Shown: positions 13,401 through 23,775 of the stretch, one piece after another
Layout of the letters: each line of letters begins with the position of its first letter
Numbering within the stretch: the stretch's first letter is position 1
From: Echinometra lucunter
Taxonomy: Eukaryota > Echinodermata > Echinoidea > Camarodonta > Echinometridae
NCBI GenBank assembly: GCA_029962745.1
Contig: CM057154.1
Location: 23,057,303 to 23,121,302, forward strand
Length of the DNA stretch: 64,000 nt
Reading direction: 5' to 3'
Notes under the pieces: generated by a model
What the model was told of the DNA's origin: nothing
Database searches by the model: none
What the model saw: the letters and a program-made list of their open reading frames with translations, nothing else
Program-made: the position numbers and the translations under genes

Positions 13401-16400
13401 GAATGGAACCAAGAAGGCCTGATACTGTAAAGAGGTTCATGTAAGGCATTGGGTCATAGCAGTGAAAAAAATAATTTTTTTATTTCGGGGGCTCCATTTC
13501 GAGTTTTCAACAATTTTTCAGGGGCTACTTTTTCAACTTTCAGGGGCTACTATTTTCGGGGGCTAGTTTGAAGTTGAACCGTCCCAGATTTGTTGATTTA
13601 TCACAAGAACAAGCAAGTTTCATGTATATAATGACCTCTATGACCCTTTGGCCTTTGACCGTGAGTCCCCAAAATCTAATCAGGTCATTGTCCTTCCCAT
13701 ATGCATTCATGTGCCAAGTTTGAAGTTGATCCGTCAAAAGGTTACTAAGTTATCACAAGAACGAACCATTTCTATGTATAAAATGACTTCTTTGACCTTG
13801 AGTTCCCCAAATTTAATCAGACATTGTCCCTCCCATATACATACATGAGGCAATTTTGAAGTTGATCTGTCAAATGGTTATTGAGTTATTGCAACAATTC
13901 ATTTCTATCTACATGACCTCTATGACCTTTGACCTTGAGACCAAAAAATTTGAGTGGCCATTGTCCCTCCCATATGCATACATGAGCCAAGCTGGAAGTT
14001 GATCCATCATATGGTTACTGAGTTATTGCAAGAACGAACCATTTCTCTGTACATGTAGGTGTACTCATAGATATTCATATCCGGTGTGAATATTTATGAG
14101 CATCCATCTACCTAGCTGATTGTGCAATCACTAACCAATAAAGATCATCATTTTTAATGTAGTAAAGTTGTAACTATAGCACCATCACGTATGTGGAGGT
14201 GCTTATAAATATTCACAATATCTGAAGGTAATAGATATTTATATCTGAAGATCATAAATATTCATATCTAACTTATACATTTATGAGAGTCTCCCTATAC
14301 GTAATTTGAAAATACTAACCGGAAAAGATATTTTGTATAAAGCTTGCAGCACACCCAAGGAATGAGCCAAAAAGTTCTCACCGAGAGCTCAGCTGTATCA
14401 TTGTTCCCAAATTTAATGCGGTTGTCAGTCGTAATCGCATTGGCGGGAAAGATTCATGCAACTGATGAACGAACGCATGATCAAGCACATGTGCCATGTG
14501 CTTCATCAGGGCTTTTTAACAGTGCTGAAACTTCCCAGCAAAATGCGATTGGTTCGGGAACGGACTTGATTGATTCCCAGCAATAAGTTACAGGGGCGAT
14601 TTCTTAAATTTCCGTCGCCCCCGAAATCCCTTTTTCAGCCTATTTCGGGAGCTCTTTCAGGCGTTTCCAGGGCGAATTTGCCTGCCTCCCCTGTGTATTT
14701 TTTTCACTGGGTCATAGATATGCCCTTTATTTTATGCAACAAAATATTTAATGCTTACATGTATTGTTGTTCTATACCTCCACTCCACATTAAGATTTTC
14801 CGTCATGCCATTCAATTTTAACCCCAGCTTGCAACTTCAGTGTAATTATAACATCATTCAGGAAATTCTGATGTCATTTCATTTTGCATATTTGCGTTTC
14901 ATATGGTGAACTCCGGAACATTCAGTTTTTAATACAGCCTTGCTCTCAAGGCCATAAAAAATGATAATGATTTGCAGCAAGAGTCTGCCAAACCGACAGG
15001 TCGGCTATTTGGAATTAAAGCCACCAAAGCAGGAAATATACCTCACCACAACTCTCATACTGAAACTCATCCTACATGATGCTGCTAGATATTATGACCC
15101 ATCATCTCTTATAATATCAACTGAACTATATACATTATATGTAAAGTGTAAACTTTCATGAATACATGCAATAGTTACCCTACATGTACATATAGGTCTA
15201 TACATGTACATACAATACTGGCAATATTTCCACATGTAATACAGAGTTGAGAGTTTGAGAGGCTGAATAAACAATGAAAGGTGACATCGGCTAAAGTTCC
15301 TTTATCAATAAATGACTCATTCTTGCAATCTTGGCTTGACAGTGATGGGCTAAAATTGTACATGTAATTTCTAATGGATCTTTAATTGTTTACAGATTAA
15401 AAAATCAAATATACACAGTCGCGACAGTCCAAAATAGTACAACCTGATCATTCATATTAAAACATCATTATTAAAAAAACAAACAACTAATGTACACACT
15501 ACTCAAGCAAGTGAGGACATATGGGAGCACAAACAGTATGCGTAACTGGTACTGACATGTGGTACATGTACATGTATGTCACTGCTATTTTTGTATCCAA
15601 ACAATGTAAATACCAAGTAATATACAGAACACAGATTGCGTAGGTCACATGTATGGAATTAGGGTCAATCAATGGGTATTAATAAGTTTGACTCAAAACA
15701 ATACAAAAATGGATTCACAAGAAAAATCCTTCATATCATATCACATTGCCCAAGCAGGTGAGGACATACATGTATAGGAGCACAAGTAGCCCATTCGTGA
15801 CAGGAATTATTTAAAGCCTAATTTGATCAGCTTTTATTCTTCAAATTGGCAACATCAACATTCTTATTTTATTGCTACATTTTTCTTATAAAACGTCATG
15901 TATCTGAAATGAATATAAATTGACAGAAATTATGGTGAGAAGTCAAAAAGCTGCCAATTTGCAGGGGAAAACGGTGATTTTAAACCTTCTATCACATTGC
16001 CAATTTAAGAATTTTAATGCTTATTTTCCTTTTAAAATTTTTCAGCATCAGACAATGAACATTGACGCAACCAAAATGGGCACAGTTTGTGTATAATTTT
16101 TTGCTCCTTCTGCTCATGTATTTGGTATGATTTTTTGGGCTTTGCATCAAAAGATATTAGGCCAAACCACAAAATGTGGACCTCTGTCACGAATGGGTTA
16201 AAACATCATTTTAAAAAAAACAAACAACTAATGTTCACACTACTCAAGTAGGTGAGGACATATGGGAGCACAAACAGGATGCATAACTGGACATGTGGTA
16301 TGTCACAGCTATTTTTGTATACAAACAATGCAAATAACAAACTAATATACAGAACACAGCTTGCGTAGGCTAAATGGAATTAGGGTCAATCAATAGGGAA

Positions 16401-19400
16401 CACTAAGTTTGACTCAAAACAATACAAAAATGGATTCACAAGAAAAATCCTTCACATCATATCACATTGCCCAAGCAGGTGAGGACATATACATGTACAT
16501 GTAGGAGCACAAATAGTATGTGTAATTACATGCATGGTTCTCGCCAGTACATAACACCCATGGTTCCAGTACCATGCGTAAAGGGTTTTAGACAAAGAAG
16601 AACCATGTGTGAAATTGCTGCACCATGCGTGGCAACAAGGGTAAAAAAAAACATTGGAGTATATATTCCTAACAGTAATGATAAATGTCACAGATTATTT
16701 TGCTTTTTGGCAATGTATTTTTACTTTTATGCCATTAGTAGACAACTCCTGCTTTCCAAGAAGCATTTTTCATCCTTTTATTATATCATATACTGCAGCC
16801 ACACCTAACTTAAGGTGTTATTCAATAAAACTTCCGAAACTTCCACGCTTTGTGCAGAGTGGGAACCGTGTGTGGATTTTTTTCTAGTGAGAACCCTGAA
16901 TTTACATGTACATGTAGTACTGACATGTGGTATGTCACAGCTATTTTTGTATACAAACAATGCAAACAACAAACTAATATACAGAACACAGATTGCGTAG
17001 GCCAAATAGAATTAGGGTCAATCAATAGGGAACACTAAGTTTGACTCAAAACAATACCAAAAAAAAATGATTCACAAGAAAAATCCTTTATGTATGCTGA
17101 ATGTAGGGCATAGAGAAAGGTTACACCCATAGATGTAGTGTCTCCTTTCAGTGACACTTTTGTGTCAGTACATTATTTCTTCATCCAGAATGCTCAGAAT
17201 AAGTATGAGAAGACAGAGCTAATATCATAAAGATAACTTTTGGTCCATTTTCAAGGCAGCATTAATTGTTGTTTTCAAATAATAGAGATTTAATTCTAAC
17301 TCATCATGAAAGTCTCTAAATTGGCAGATCTGTGTAAAAATGTGTAATTCTTTGGTTGAAATTTATTCATTTAATCTTTCCCCCCCCCCCCCAAAAAAAA
17401 AAAAAACTATAAAGAAGAGTAAGAAAAGTATACTTGTAAGTTGTTGCTAATTTGAGGAAAGAGAGAGCTGGTTAATTGAGGCCCTTAAGAAAACCTCTGG
17501 AAGTACATTATACTGCTATTCGTTGATAGTATATGGAACTAGAACATAGTACAGTGTACATATAACAGCAGCAGAAAATAGACTAAAGAACATGTATCTA
17601 TTATGCATTTCTTCTGAATACACAATTGATTTAAGTGGGTGTTGAAGTACAGTAGCACTAAATAGAAAGGATGGCACAATTTCTTTTTCATTTAGTTTGG
17701 AAAGCTTGATGAGATCCATGATGTACAGTACAATGACCTGTATTTTTTGGACCTCTCAAGATTAGAAAGTCTTGAGGCTATTATTGAAAGAAATGCGCAT
17801 GAAAATGAATAGCTTTTGATACCAGATTAAAGGAGAATGCAACCCAGACATTAGTGTGCTTCCAGAAAATGAAGAAAAACAAGAAGAATAAACAGTGAAA
17901 GTTTGAGGAAAATCGGACAATCTGTTAAAGAGTTATGAACTTTGAAAGTTTAAGTAAATCCTTATTATGGGTATACTTAAATTGGCAACTTTGTCAGCAT
18001 TTGTGATGTCATCGTGGACAACTCTCCATTCATTTTGTACACAGAATTCAACAATTTTCTTTATTTTCAAGAGAAATAAAAATTCTTTTGACTTATTGTT
18101 TGAGTATGACATGGCTATATCAATTCTGCAAGCATATTGGGAAGAATTATGTTGATTCCTGACATGAAATTTCATATAAATCAATTTTTTTGAAAAATTA
18201 TGTACAAAGTGAATTGAGAGTTGTCCACAATGACATCACAGATGCTGGCAAAGTTGCCAACTCAAGGATCCTCATAATAGGGATTTACTGAAACTTTCAA
18301 AATTCATAACTCTTAAACGGATTGTCCGATTTTGCTCAAACTTTCACTGTTTGTTCTTCGTGGTCATCTTTATTCACTAAGAGCACACTGATGCTTGGGT
18401 TGCATTTTCCTTTAAAGGTTATTTAAATTTACATTTAAGCTCTGCAAAAAGTTTAAGATTTGTAATCTTCTTTGTAGTGCAGTTGATCATTAGAAAAATG
18501 ATAACAGTATTTCATACTTGCTTCCCCTTCTAAACTGCATTTCTAAGCTAATGTGGGGTAAAATATATACATTTTTTTTTACAGTTAGTCCAGCAGAGAC
18601 TGGAGTGAATTCTATTTTCAAACACACAGCCACTTTGTAATCAATGTACATATCTGAGCAATTTGTAAAAAACCTCTTTATGAGATTGTATTCTTTTTTA
18701 GATAGCTGAATGGACAACTGAATTTGTACAATTCAGTTACCAGCTGCAGATCCCTCACAACAATCTTATCCATTCTTCTTCTTTTTTTTTTCTTGCTTTA
18801 AACCGCCCCTGTTCTTGTCGCTATTTTAGTTTTGTCTTGTAGTGTTCTCTACTTTCTCCTTCCATTTCTCTCTTCCGACCTTCTTTTCCCTCTCTTTCTT
18901 CATTTCCTTCTTCCTGCCCTTTCCTAATTTTCTTTCCTGTCTTAAATTAATTAACGGACCTAAACACAACAAGCCCTGCTTTACTTTAGGTCCTCCACAA
19001 TATGAACATAATATCATTGAATTACTGAATTATTTCATGTACTTGTTTTCATATTACTAACATAAATTTGAGTGTAATTGACAATTCTATAATGTACAGG
19101 TATATTGTGTGTACTGATTGATTTTTGTGGAAAAATAAACTTAAATGAAAAACTGAATTGAACTGTCTGGCTAGTCTCAAAGGACACATATCTTTTTAAG
19201 TTTATGGATTTAGCATATTTTTATATAAACAGCAATTCAATTGAAGTCATTGAAATTTTGGAACATCTGGCACCAATGTGAATGCCGGCAGCAAAATATG
19301 AAACTGCATGGTACATTTACAATGCACATTAAACACGTTTCATTCCAATTCCTTCTCACTACAGTTGAAACTGAAAAAAAAAACAAAAAACATATTTAGT

Positions 19401-21053
19401 GGGAAAAAATTAGTACACATGGGGACAGAACTTCAGAACATCAGGCACAAATACAGGTAGCAAAATATCAAACTGCGGTGTACAATGTTAATTTTGTTTC
19501 ATTCCCATTTCCTTTTTTCATAATAATTTTTACACTGTATTGTCTTTTCAGCTGAAAATGCAACAAACCAAAACATTAAAATGCATTCACTACTAGAAAA
19601 AAAGGTGCATAAATTAGCTTTAAAAGATGGCAATATGTAGTAATGGGAAGTTTAAAATAATAATAATAAGGAAATAGGCACTGTAAGTTTTCTAACGCTT
19701 AATATTAAAAAAATATAGCATAAATTCATCATGACAATTATGATTTCCTGTTTTTGAAGATATCTGTTGCTCATTAGAGCAAATTCTAAGTAAAAAAGAG
19801 GTAAAAATATAATGTAAATCTATGTACACTGTATTGTCTTTTCAGCTGAAAATACAACAAACCAAAACATTAACATGCATTCACTACTAGAAAAAAAAAG
19901 GTGCATAAATTAGAATAAAAGATGGCAATATGTAGTAATGGGAAGTTTAAAATAATAATAATAAGGAAATAGGCACTGTAAGTTTTCTAACGCTTAATAT
20001 TAAAAAAATATAGCATAAATTCATCATGACAATTATGATTCCCTGTTTTTGAAGATATATGTTGCTCATCAGAGCAAATTCTAAGTAAAAAAGAGGTAAA
20101 AATATAATGTAAATCTCTGGTAAAGATACCAACAGCAGGGGTTGAAGGGGGCAGGGAAAGGAGCACGGAGCACACCTCAGCCAAACTTCAATCTAACCTG
20201 CAAATAAGACTCACCAAAACACAATGACAAATATTTCACAGGGACACCCCCTCCCTTCCCTTGATTTGAGGACATTACTTGCAAGAGACAAAAGAGCTTA
20301 ATTATGGCTTTCAACAATATGAGCCTCCCTCTTCCCCTTGGTTATCAGAGGATTTCAAAGTACAGTTATCTTATGGGAATTTATCCATAACTCCAAAAGG
20401 ATGTACATGAATGACTGACCTACATGTACCAGTATTTGAGGATAAAAAAATACATGTACATTAACAAATTTTGAAGGCTTTTAAGAGAAAGGTTTCAGAA
20501 AAAAGTTTCAAAATTTGTTTTTCAACTCTCACCTGATTGGCATCATCAGCGATATCATTCAGTTTGTCCTCACAGCTGAGTAACCTCTGAAGCTCATCTA
20601 CAGACAGGTGTGCCAGGAGGGGGAACTCTGATGACCCCCTGCTCGCCCCTGATGCCCCCGTTGTTGCCATGGGTGAATGCGATGCTGCTGATGATGGAGG
20701 TGTGTAGGATGAGGAGGGAGGTGTGTAGGATGAGGAGGGAGGAGGGTGTGGGTAGCTCAGGGTGGGCTGAGACTGAGGCATGGGCATGTGAACTGCCGGT
20801 TGGGCTTGTGTGGGAGGGGCCCGGTGGGGGGACTGGTTGAAGGCATACGGGTAGCCGTGACTACTGTACATGGCTGTATTAGGAGGTGGGGCAGGTGGGC
20901 CTGCTGGGGGTGCTGGTGGTGGTGGGTGTGATGAGGGTGGGGTCTGAGGAGGGGGGTGGGGCTGAAATGCAGGTTGGGGTACTGGAGGTTGCCAATCAGG
21001 ATGAGGTGGGAAGTAAGCAGTCCTGTATCTCAGAGATTCAGTATAGACAGGCC
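4035..21053 (-). CDS. VPS37: VPS37-family ESCRT-I subunit (Mod(r) domain), 5' end not found
   Basis: Four coding exons on the - strand (20533-21053, 8655-8826, 7641-7723, 4035-4421) join in one frame through GT-AG introns and give about 387 residues without an N-terminal Met. VPS37 proteins are the stalk subunit of ESCRT-I, which sorts ubiquitinated membrane cargo into multivesicular endosomes. The order seen is a ~140-residue Pro/Ser-rich segment, a Mod(r) coiled-coil domain (from LSVDELQRLLSCEDKL through KEMAMAENRSLADFN, EEEIAEEF-like and RRMMAHIRRIKSDKM), and a ~85-residue Pro-rich tail. From memory, the core aligns without gaps to vertebrate VPS37B. VPS37B and C have a Pro-rich tail but no Pro-rich N-terminal extension, while VPS37A has an N-terminal UEV-like domain and no long tail, so the paralogue is unclear. 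The first exon here begins with the last two bases of a split codon, so at least one coding exon lies upstream. I could not place it in 21054-29700. Confidence 0.85.
5209..5238 (+). repeat. 12-bp repeat, about 2.5 units
   Basis: AGGCAGGGACC recurs three times in tandem in a VPS37 intron. Confidence 0.8.
5761..6656. mobile_element. Large near-perfect palindrome, ~896 bp
   Basis: The left arm begins at ATTTGTATATTATACACACC. The right arm ends with the mirror of ATTTGCATACTACACACCTC. The arms of about 430 bp stay alignable to the centre (about 6185), both carrying ATGTCCGGCAAG and CACAAAAAGTAA. Short open frames occur on both strands but mirror one another and show no protein family. It looks like two head-to-head copies of one element or a giant foldback transposon. 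Confidence 0.8.
7641..7723 (-). CDS. VPS37: VPS37 coding exon: short Mod(r) linker exon
   Basis: The exon has 83 nt, between acceptor TTTTTTTTCAG (7724-7726) and donor GTGAGTC (starting at 7640). It completes the split Glu codon and encodes SLNENYSLDAAKVMLETSAT followed by an acidic KTEEESE. This corresponds to the VPS37 segment that joins the coiled coil to the C-terminal helical hairpin. It leaves in phase 0. Confidence 0.9.
8162..8183 (+). repeat. Poly-C run
   Basis: About 22 C residues, in the VPS37 intron, 40 bp before the palindromic MITE at 8223. Confidence 0.9.
8223..8405. mobile_element. Palindromic MITE, 183 bp
   Basis: Terminal inverted repeats GGGGGTGTTTCACAAAGA and TCTTTGTGAAACACCCCC enclose an interior with repeated AAAATCAAT/ATTGATTT motifs that also pair. 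It lies in the VPS37 intron between exons 7641-7723 and 8655-8826. Confidence 0.8.
8655..8826 (-). CDS. VPS37: VPS37 coding exon: central Mod(r) coiled coil
   Basis: The exon has 172 nt. The acceptor TTGAGCAG ends at 8827 and the donor GTAATT starts at 8654. It enters in phase 0 with AAT AAA CAG and leaves with one base of a Glu codon. It encodes a highly charged helix (NKQRRVDKEMAMAENRSLAD, then ETRLREGRTQLARLHEEAKS). The NRSLA core is shared with vertebrate VPS37B. Confidence 0.9.
8881..10370. other. VPS37 intron DNA
   Basis: CGCTTATCCGGTCTTCATTT then ATCCGG at 9002-9028 looks like the end of a pogo-type DNA element, but no mirrored end was found. The rest is AT-rich with ACATGTACATGT tracts. 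No gene seen. Confidence 0.5.
10375..10775. mobile_element. Foldback element with 6-bp target duplication, 401 bp
   Basis: The element starts CAGAGACTCCAAC and ends GTTGGAGTCTCTG. The direct repeat CTGTTA lies at 10369-10374 and 10776-10781. Internal GCGGGAGATNTCCCGC-type palindromes occur near both ends, plus additional GCGGGAGA units (10676-10740). It is inside the large VPS37 intron. Confidence 0.8.
11205..12000 (+). repeat. Diverged tandem satellite, ~150-220-bp units
   Basis: Recurring blocks are CACTTGCAAATGAATATGA, TTACTTCCTGAAGTAAT and CGATGCTGTGAT, seen near 11230-11290, 11440-11510, 11615-11670, 11760-11815 and 11945-11985. Open frames here are short and unrelated. Confidence 0.6.
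12240..12340 (+). repeat. Retroelement tail with TTAGGCGCTATATAAATG motif
   Basis: TCTGTAAAGTGCTTAGACAT and TTAGGCGCTATATAAATGC are followed by an ATCATTATCA-like tail. This arrangement is common at the 3' end of SINE/LINE copies in marine invertebrates. The 5' part was not traced. Confidence 0.45.
12776..12900. mobile_element. Short palindromic element, 125 bp
   Basis: The ends are TGACGTAAAAGTGGGTACC and GGTACCCACTTTGACGTCA. The interior is CpG-rich (GCGCG motifs). A third, partial copy of the end (GATGTCAAAGTGTGTACCCA) follows at 12905-12924. Confidence 0.75.
13450..14725 (+). repeat. Composite repeat with GGGGCTAC-type ends and internal array
   Basis: The left part (13450-13570) has repeated CAGGGGCTACTTTTTCAAC-like units. 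The right part (14590-14725) has GGGCGAATTTGCCTGCCTC and CCCCTGTGTATTTTTTTCAC. Both ends match 21285-21475 read in reverse, where they are close together. The middle holds the array at 13565-14060 and AT-rich DNA with several ATAAATATTCATA motifs (14070-14270). Confidence 0.55.
13565..14060 (+). repeat. Tandem array, four ~145-bp diverged units
   Basis: Each unit contains GAAGTTGATCCGTC (starts near 13569, 13721, 13859, 13998), a block like GTTACTGAGTTATTGCAAGA and ATGACCTCTATGACCTTTGA, then CATTGTCCCTCCCATATGCA. Spacing is 139-152 bp. Confidence 0.75.
15462..17090 (+). repeat. Local triplication, units at 15.46, 16.20 and 16.91 kb
   Basis: Unit 1 (15462-15785) and unit 2 (16202-16515) share AACATCAT...CAAACAACTAATG, GGTGAGGACATA, GTCACAGCTATTTTTGTATA and ATTAGGGTCAATCAAT. 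Unit 3 (16908-17090) keeps only the second half. MITE copy 1 fills the gap between units 1 and 2. No open frame is conserved across the units. Confidence 0.75.
15790..16197 (+). mobile_element. piggyBac-type MITE, copy 1 (408 bp)
   Basis: The element begins CCCATTCGTGACAG and ends with its inverted complement CTGTCACGAATGGG. TTAA follows on the right (16198-16201), and the left flank is GTAG, presumably a mutated TTAA. It lies between two copies of a local duplication (15.5 and 16.2 kb), and the right TTAA continues directly into the second copy. Confidence 0.85.
17827..18415. mobile_element. Palindromic element, 589 bp
   Basis: The arms of about 230 bp begin TTAAAGGAGAATGCAACCCA and end with the mirror of TTAAAGGAAAATGCAACCCA. 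Matching inner blocks include GAAAGTTTGAG, GTCCGATTTT and GACAACTCTC. A central single-copy part of about 120 bp carries two short open frames with no recognised homology. Confidence 0.8.
19258..19520 (+). repeat. Direct duplication, ~90-bp units ~177 bp apart
   Basis: GAACATCTGGCACCAATGTG...GCAAAATATGAAACTGC at 19260 recurs as GAACATCAGGCACAAATACA...GCAAAATATCAAACTGC at 19436. Both are followed by TTTCATTCCAATTCC-like T/C-rich sequence. Confidence 0.6.
19531..20117 (+). repeat. Recent tandem duplication, two 294-bp units
   Basis: Unit 1 is 19531-19824 and unit 2 is 19825-20117, both starting TACACTGTATTGTC. They differ by only a few substitutions and small indels. The duplication lies in the large VPS37 intron, ending about 415 bp from the donor of exon 20533-21053. 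Confidence 0.85.
20533..21053 (-). CDS. VPS37: VPS37 coding exon: Pro-rich segment and start of Mod(r)
   Basis: The acceptor TTTTTTTGCAG is at 21054-21056 and the donor GTGAGAG starts at 20532. The 521 nt enter in phase 1 (two bases complete a split codon) and leave in phase 0 after a CAG codon. The exon encodes a low-complexity stretch rich in PP, TPP and SSYTPP repeats, then the first Mod(r) helix, ending DDANQ. A duplicated SSSYTPP unit at about 20698-20740 marks a small in-frame coding repeat. The only internal Met codons lie deep in the Pro-rich part and would make a very short N-terminus. Confidence 0.85.
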
Positions 21054-21284
21054 CTGCAAAAAACAAACAAAAAACAAACAAAATAAGAAAAATCCTTTGT
21101 CAAACAAAAGGTAAAGAAAAAACCTACAAATTTGTTCAGCCATTTGCTAACTGTTTAATAGTCATTTTGACATTACTATTTATATTATACCAAGTACCTT
21201 CCAACTACACATCAATGTCTAGTATGTCTACAGGCATATCAGGCCTGTAATATGAATTTTTGAAATAAAACATTGTGCTCATAA

Positions 21285-21475
21285 GCAGCAAAAAAATACA
21301 CAGGAGCTCCAGGCGAATTCGCCCCCAAAATGCCAAAAAGAGCCCTGGAAAACTAAAAAAGAGCCCCTGAAATTCTCATGGAGTCCAATGTTAACTGTAA
21401 TACAAAGTAGAAAATTCAAGCCAATGGGCTCAAAAAGTAGCCCCGAAAAAAAATTAATTATTTTTGTCCCTGTTC
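21285..21475 (-). repeat. Short version of the composite repeat at 13.45-14.73 kb
   Basis: Read on -, it has AATTTTTTTTCGGGGCTACT at one end and GGGGGCGAATTCGCCTGGAG then CCTGTGTATTTTTTTGCTG at the other. The ~145-bp array is absent. Confidence 0.55.
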
Positions 21476-21758
21476 ATAAGGCCTTATTGCAGCAGATAAC
21501 AATGACTGAATTATGATTTATGAATATCAATTTTTGTGGTGAAACTCAAATAAACATAGGTCTTCTCACAACATACAAAACAATGAGCAAAAAAAATTGG
21601 AAGAATGCATGCACATACATATCATTCATACATATGGATAAACATTGGATACACAATTTATAGCAGCTTTATGGCGAGATAGTGTGGCTCAAAGAGACAT
21701 GTCCAAAACAAAAACAATACAGAAAACAGTATGCATTTTGTATTCTTTATGCATCCTT

Positions 21759-21838
21759 TTGAGCCACTGGCTACTTGAACCGGGTTGTCCCTCTATTAAA
21801 CCCAAGGGAATTAGAGAATTCAGTAGTCAACAGGTTAA
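21759..21838 (+). mobile_element. 80-bp TTAA-bounded mini-element, copy 2
   Basis: It aligns to copy 1 end to end. The right end CAGTAGTCAACAGGTTAA is well preserved; the left end has drifted to TTGAGCCACTGGCTACT. Confidence 0.5.
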
Positions 21839-22249
21839 TCCAATACGTTTTGCTAACCTACCCAAACAATTTCTGTTTAAAGCAGAATGGACCTTGGGGG
21901 AAATCCCCTTTATTGTAAGTTCCCCATGGTCACAGTCTACAGATGGTGATTAGACTCATTGTCTTGTTCACACCTTACACAACTACAGACAAAGCAGGAA
22001 AATGAAACCGATTCTTATGAATAACAGGTGTTACATGTACTACTAACTACATGTGGACAATGTGTCAACACTGAACCAACAAGTTTGTTCTTTGTTACAT
22101 CACAATGATGAAACCACCAAAAAAAAAAAAAAAAAAAAAATGGAATTCAAACAACACCTGTTCAAATATATTAAATCAAAGAATTGTATTTATTTGGAGA
22201 ATGTCTACCTATACAGTATGTACAGGTACTTTATATCAATGATTTCAAA

Positions 22250-23775
22250 TTATGTAATCTTAAATCAATATCATCGGATATTAATTTGTAAACTAAAGGC
22301 ATATGGAGTTAGAGGGGTCGCCTTCTCCTGGTTTGAAGATTATTTGCGTAATAGACGTCAATATGTTATTTTTAAATCTGAATCATCTAATATTTTATCA
22401 ATTAATTGCGGAGTACCACAGGGCTCTATTTTAGGTCCCTTATTATTTTTGATATACATGAATGACATTGTAAACGCATCACCACTCCTAACATATATTT
22501 TGTTTGCAGATGACACCAACATATTCTATTCACATGCAGATCTTAATATCCTTGCAACAACTCTCAATTCATAATTAACAAAATTATCATTCTGGTTCAA
22601 ATCCAATAAACTCTCCCTAAATATAGACAAGACTAACTACATCTACTTTAAAAACATACATTCTAAACATTTTCTCAACAACAATATTTTCATAAATGAT
22701 ATACCTCTCACTGAAAAGGAAGAAACAAAATTCCTAGGTGTTACAATCAATTCAAACTTAACTTGGAATAGCCATATTCGTAATATTTGTGCGTTAGTTT
22801 CTAGAGGCATAGGCATTTTGTATAGACTGAAATACCATCTTCAACCTAAATCATTATTCATGCTCTATAATTCATTTATTCTATCCTACATTTCTTATTG
22901 TAACATAGTATGGGGAAATAACAAAACGAAAATTATGGCAATATCTCACCTCCAAAAGAAAGCACTTCGGATCTGCACCCATTCACATTACTTAGCCCAC
23001 ACAGATCCAATATTTCATAAATTAAAAACATTACAAATTGCCGATATTCACCTATTCCAAACTGCAGTCTTTATGTACAAATTTTCGACAAATACAATTC
23101 CATTGCCTTTTTGTAATATTTTCATGTATAATAGAAATATTCATTCTTATCCCACTCGACACTCTACTGATCTCCATTTAACCAACCCCAAAATAATTCT
23201 TGCCCATAAATCGATTAGACACCTTGGTCCAGATGTATGGAACAATTTACCTCCCAGCATAAAACATTCAGCATCACTTTATTCTTTCAAAGCACTAATG
23301 AAAAAATATTTTTTATCCAAATATTTGTAAAAATGACCAGTTCTAGAAAAAAAAATCAAACAAACATACAAATTGTTAAACCTTTCACAGGCACTCACCC
23401 ACTTGCACGCAATTGCAACTGTTATTATTTTTTTCTTTTTTTCTACCCTTTCTTTCTGACAAACTCCGATAAGATTTTTCAAACATCGATCCTAATTACA
23501 TGTGACACCCTTAAACGCGACTTATAATGTATCATGTAGCCCCCATCTCACGGCTGCTATCGACTCAAGCCTTTTGGCTTATGATAGCTGGCCCCTGCAT
23601 TTATATTTATTTCTTCAGTAAAACCAACTCAATTACTTTAATATTATCTAAGTATACATATTCTTCCTTTGTATATTTGTCACACTTAAATATGCATCAA
23701 TTTGATTTGTATCGTTATATTTTCCAATGTTTGTATCTTTAATAAATGCAGAAACTTCTGCTAAAAAAAAAAAAA
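22250..23775 (+). mobile_element. 5'-truncated CR1/L2-like LINE with one nonsense codon
   Basis: A reverse-transcriptase reading frame continues from about 22250 to a stop after SFKALMKKYFLSKYL at about 23330. Motifs visible are LKAYGVRGVAFSWFEDYL, GVPQGSILGPLLFLIYMNDI, the catalytic FADDTN and KLSLNIDKTNYIYFKN. A C-terminal domain with WNNLPPSIKHS follows, as in CR1/L2-type elements. A single TAA at 22572-22574 interrupts the otherwise open frame. There is no endonuclease domain, so the copy is truncated at its 5' end. The 3' UTR runs to an A-run at 23762-23775 and includes an AATAAA. An A-run at 22119-22140 lies upstream, and its relation to the insertion is unclear. Confidence 0.85.

Noticed and set aside
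20610..21086. + strand frames over the VPS37 exon
   Set aside because: They are the opposite strand of the Pro-rich exon, and the - strand frame has the homology and splice sites.
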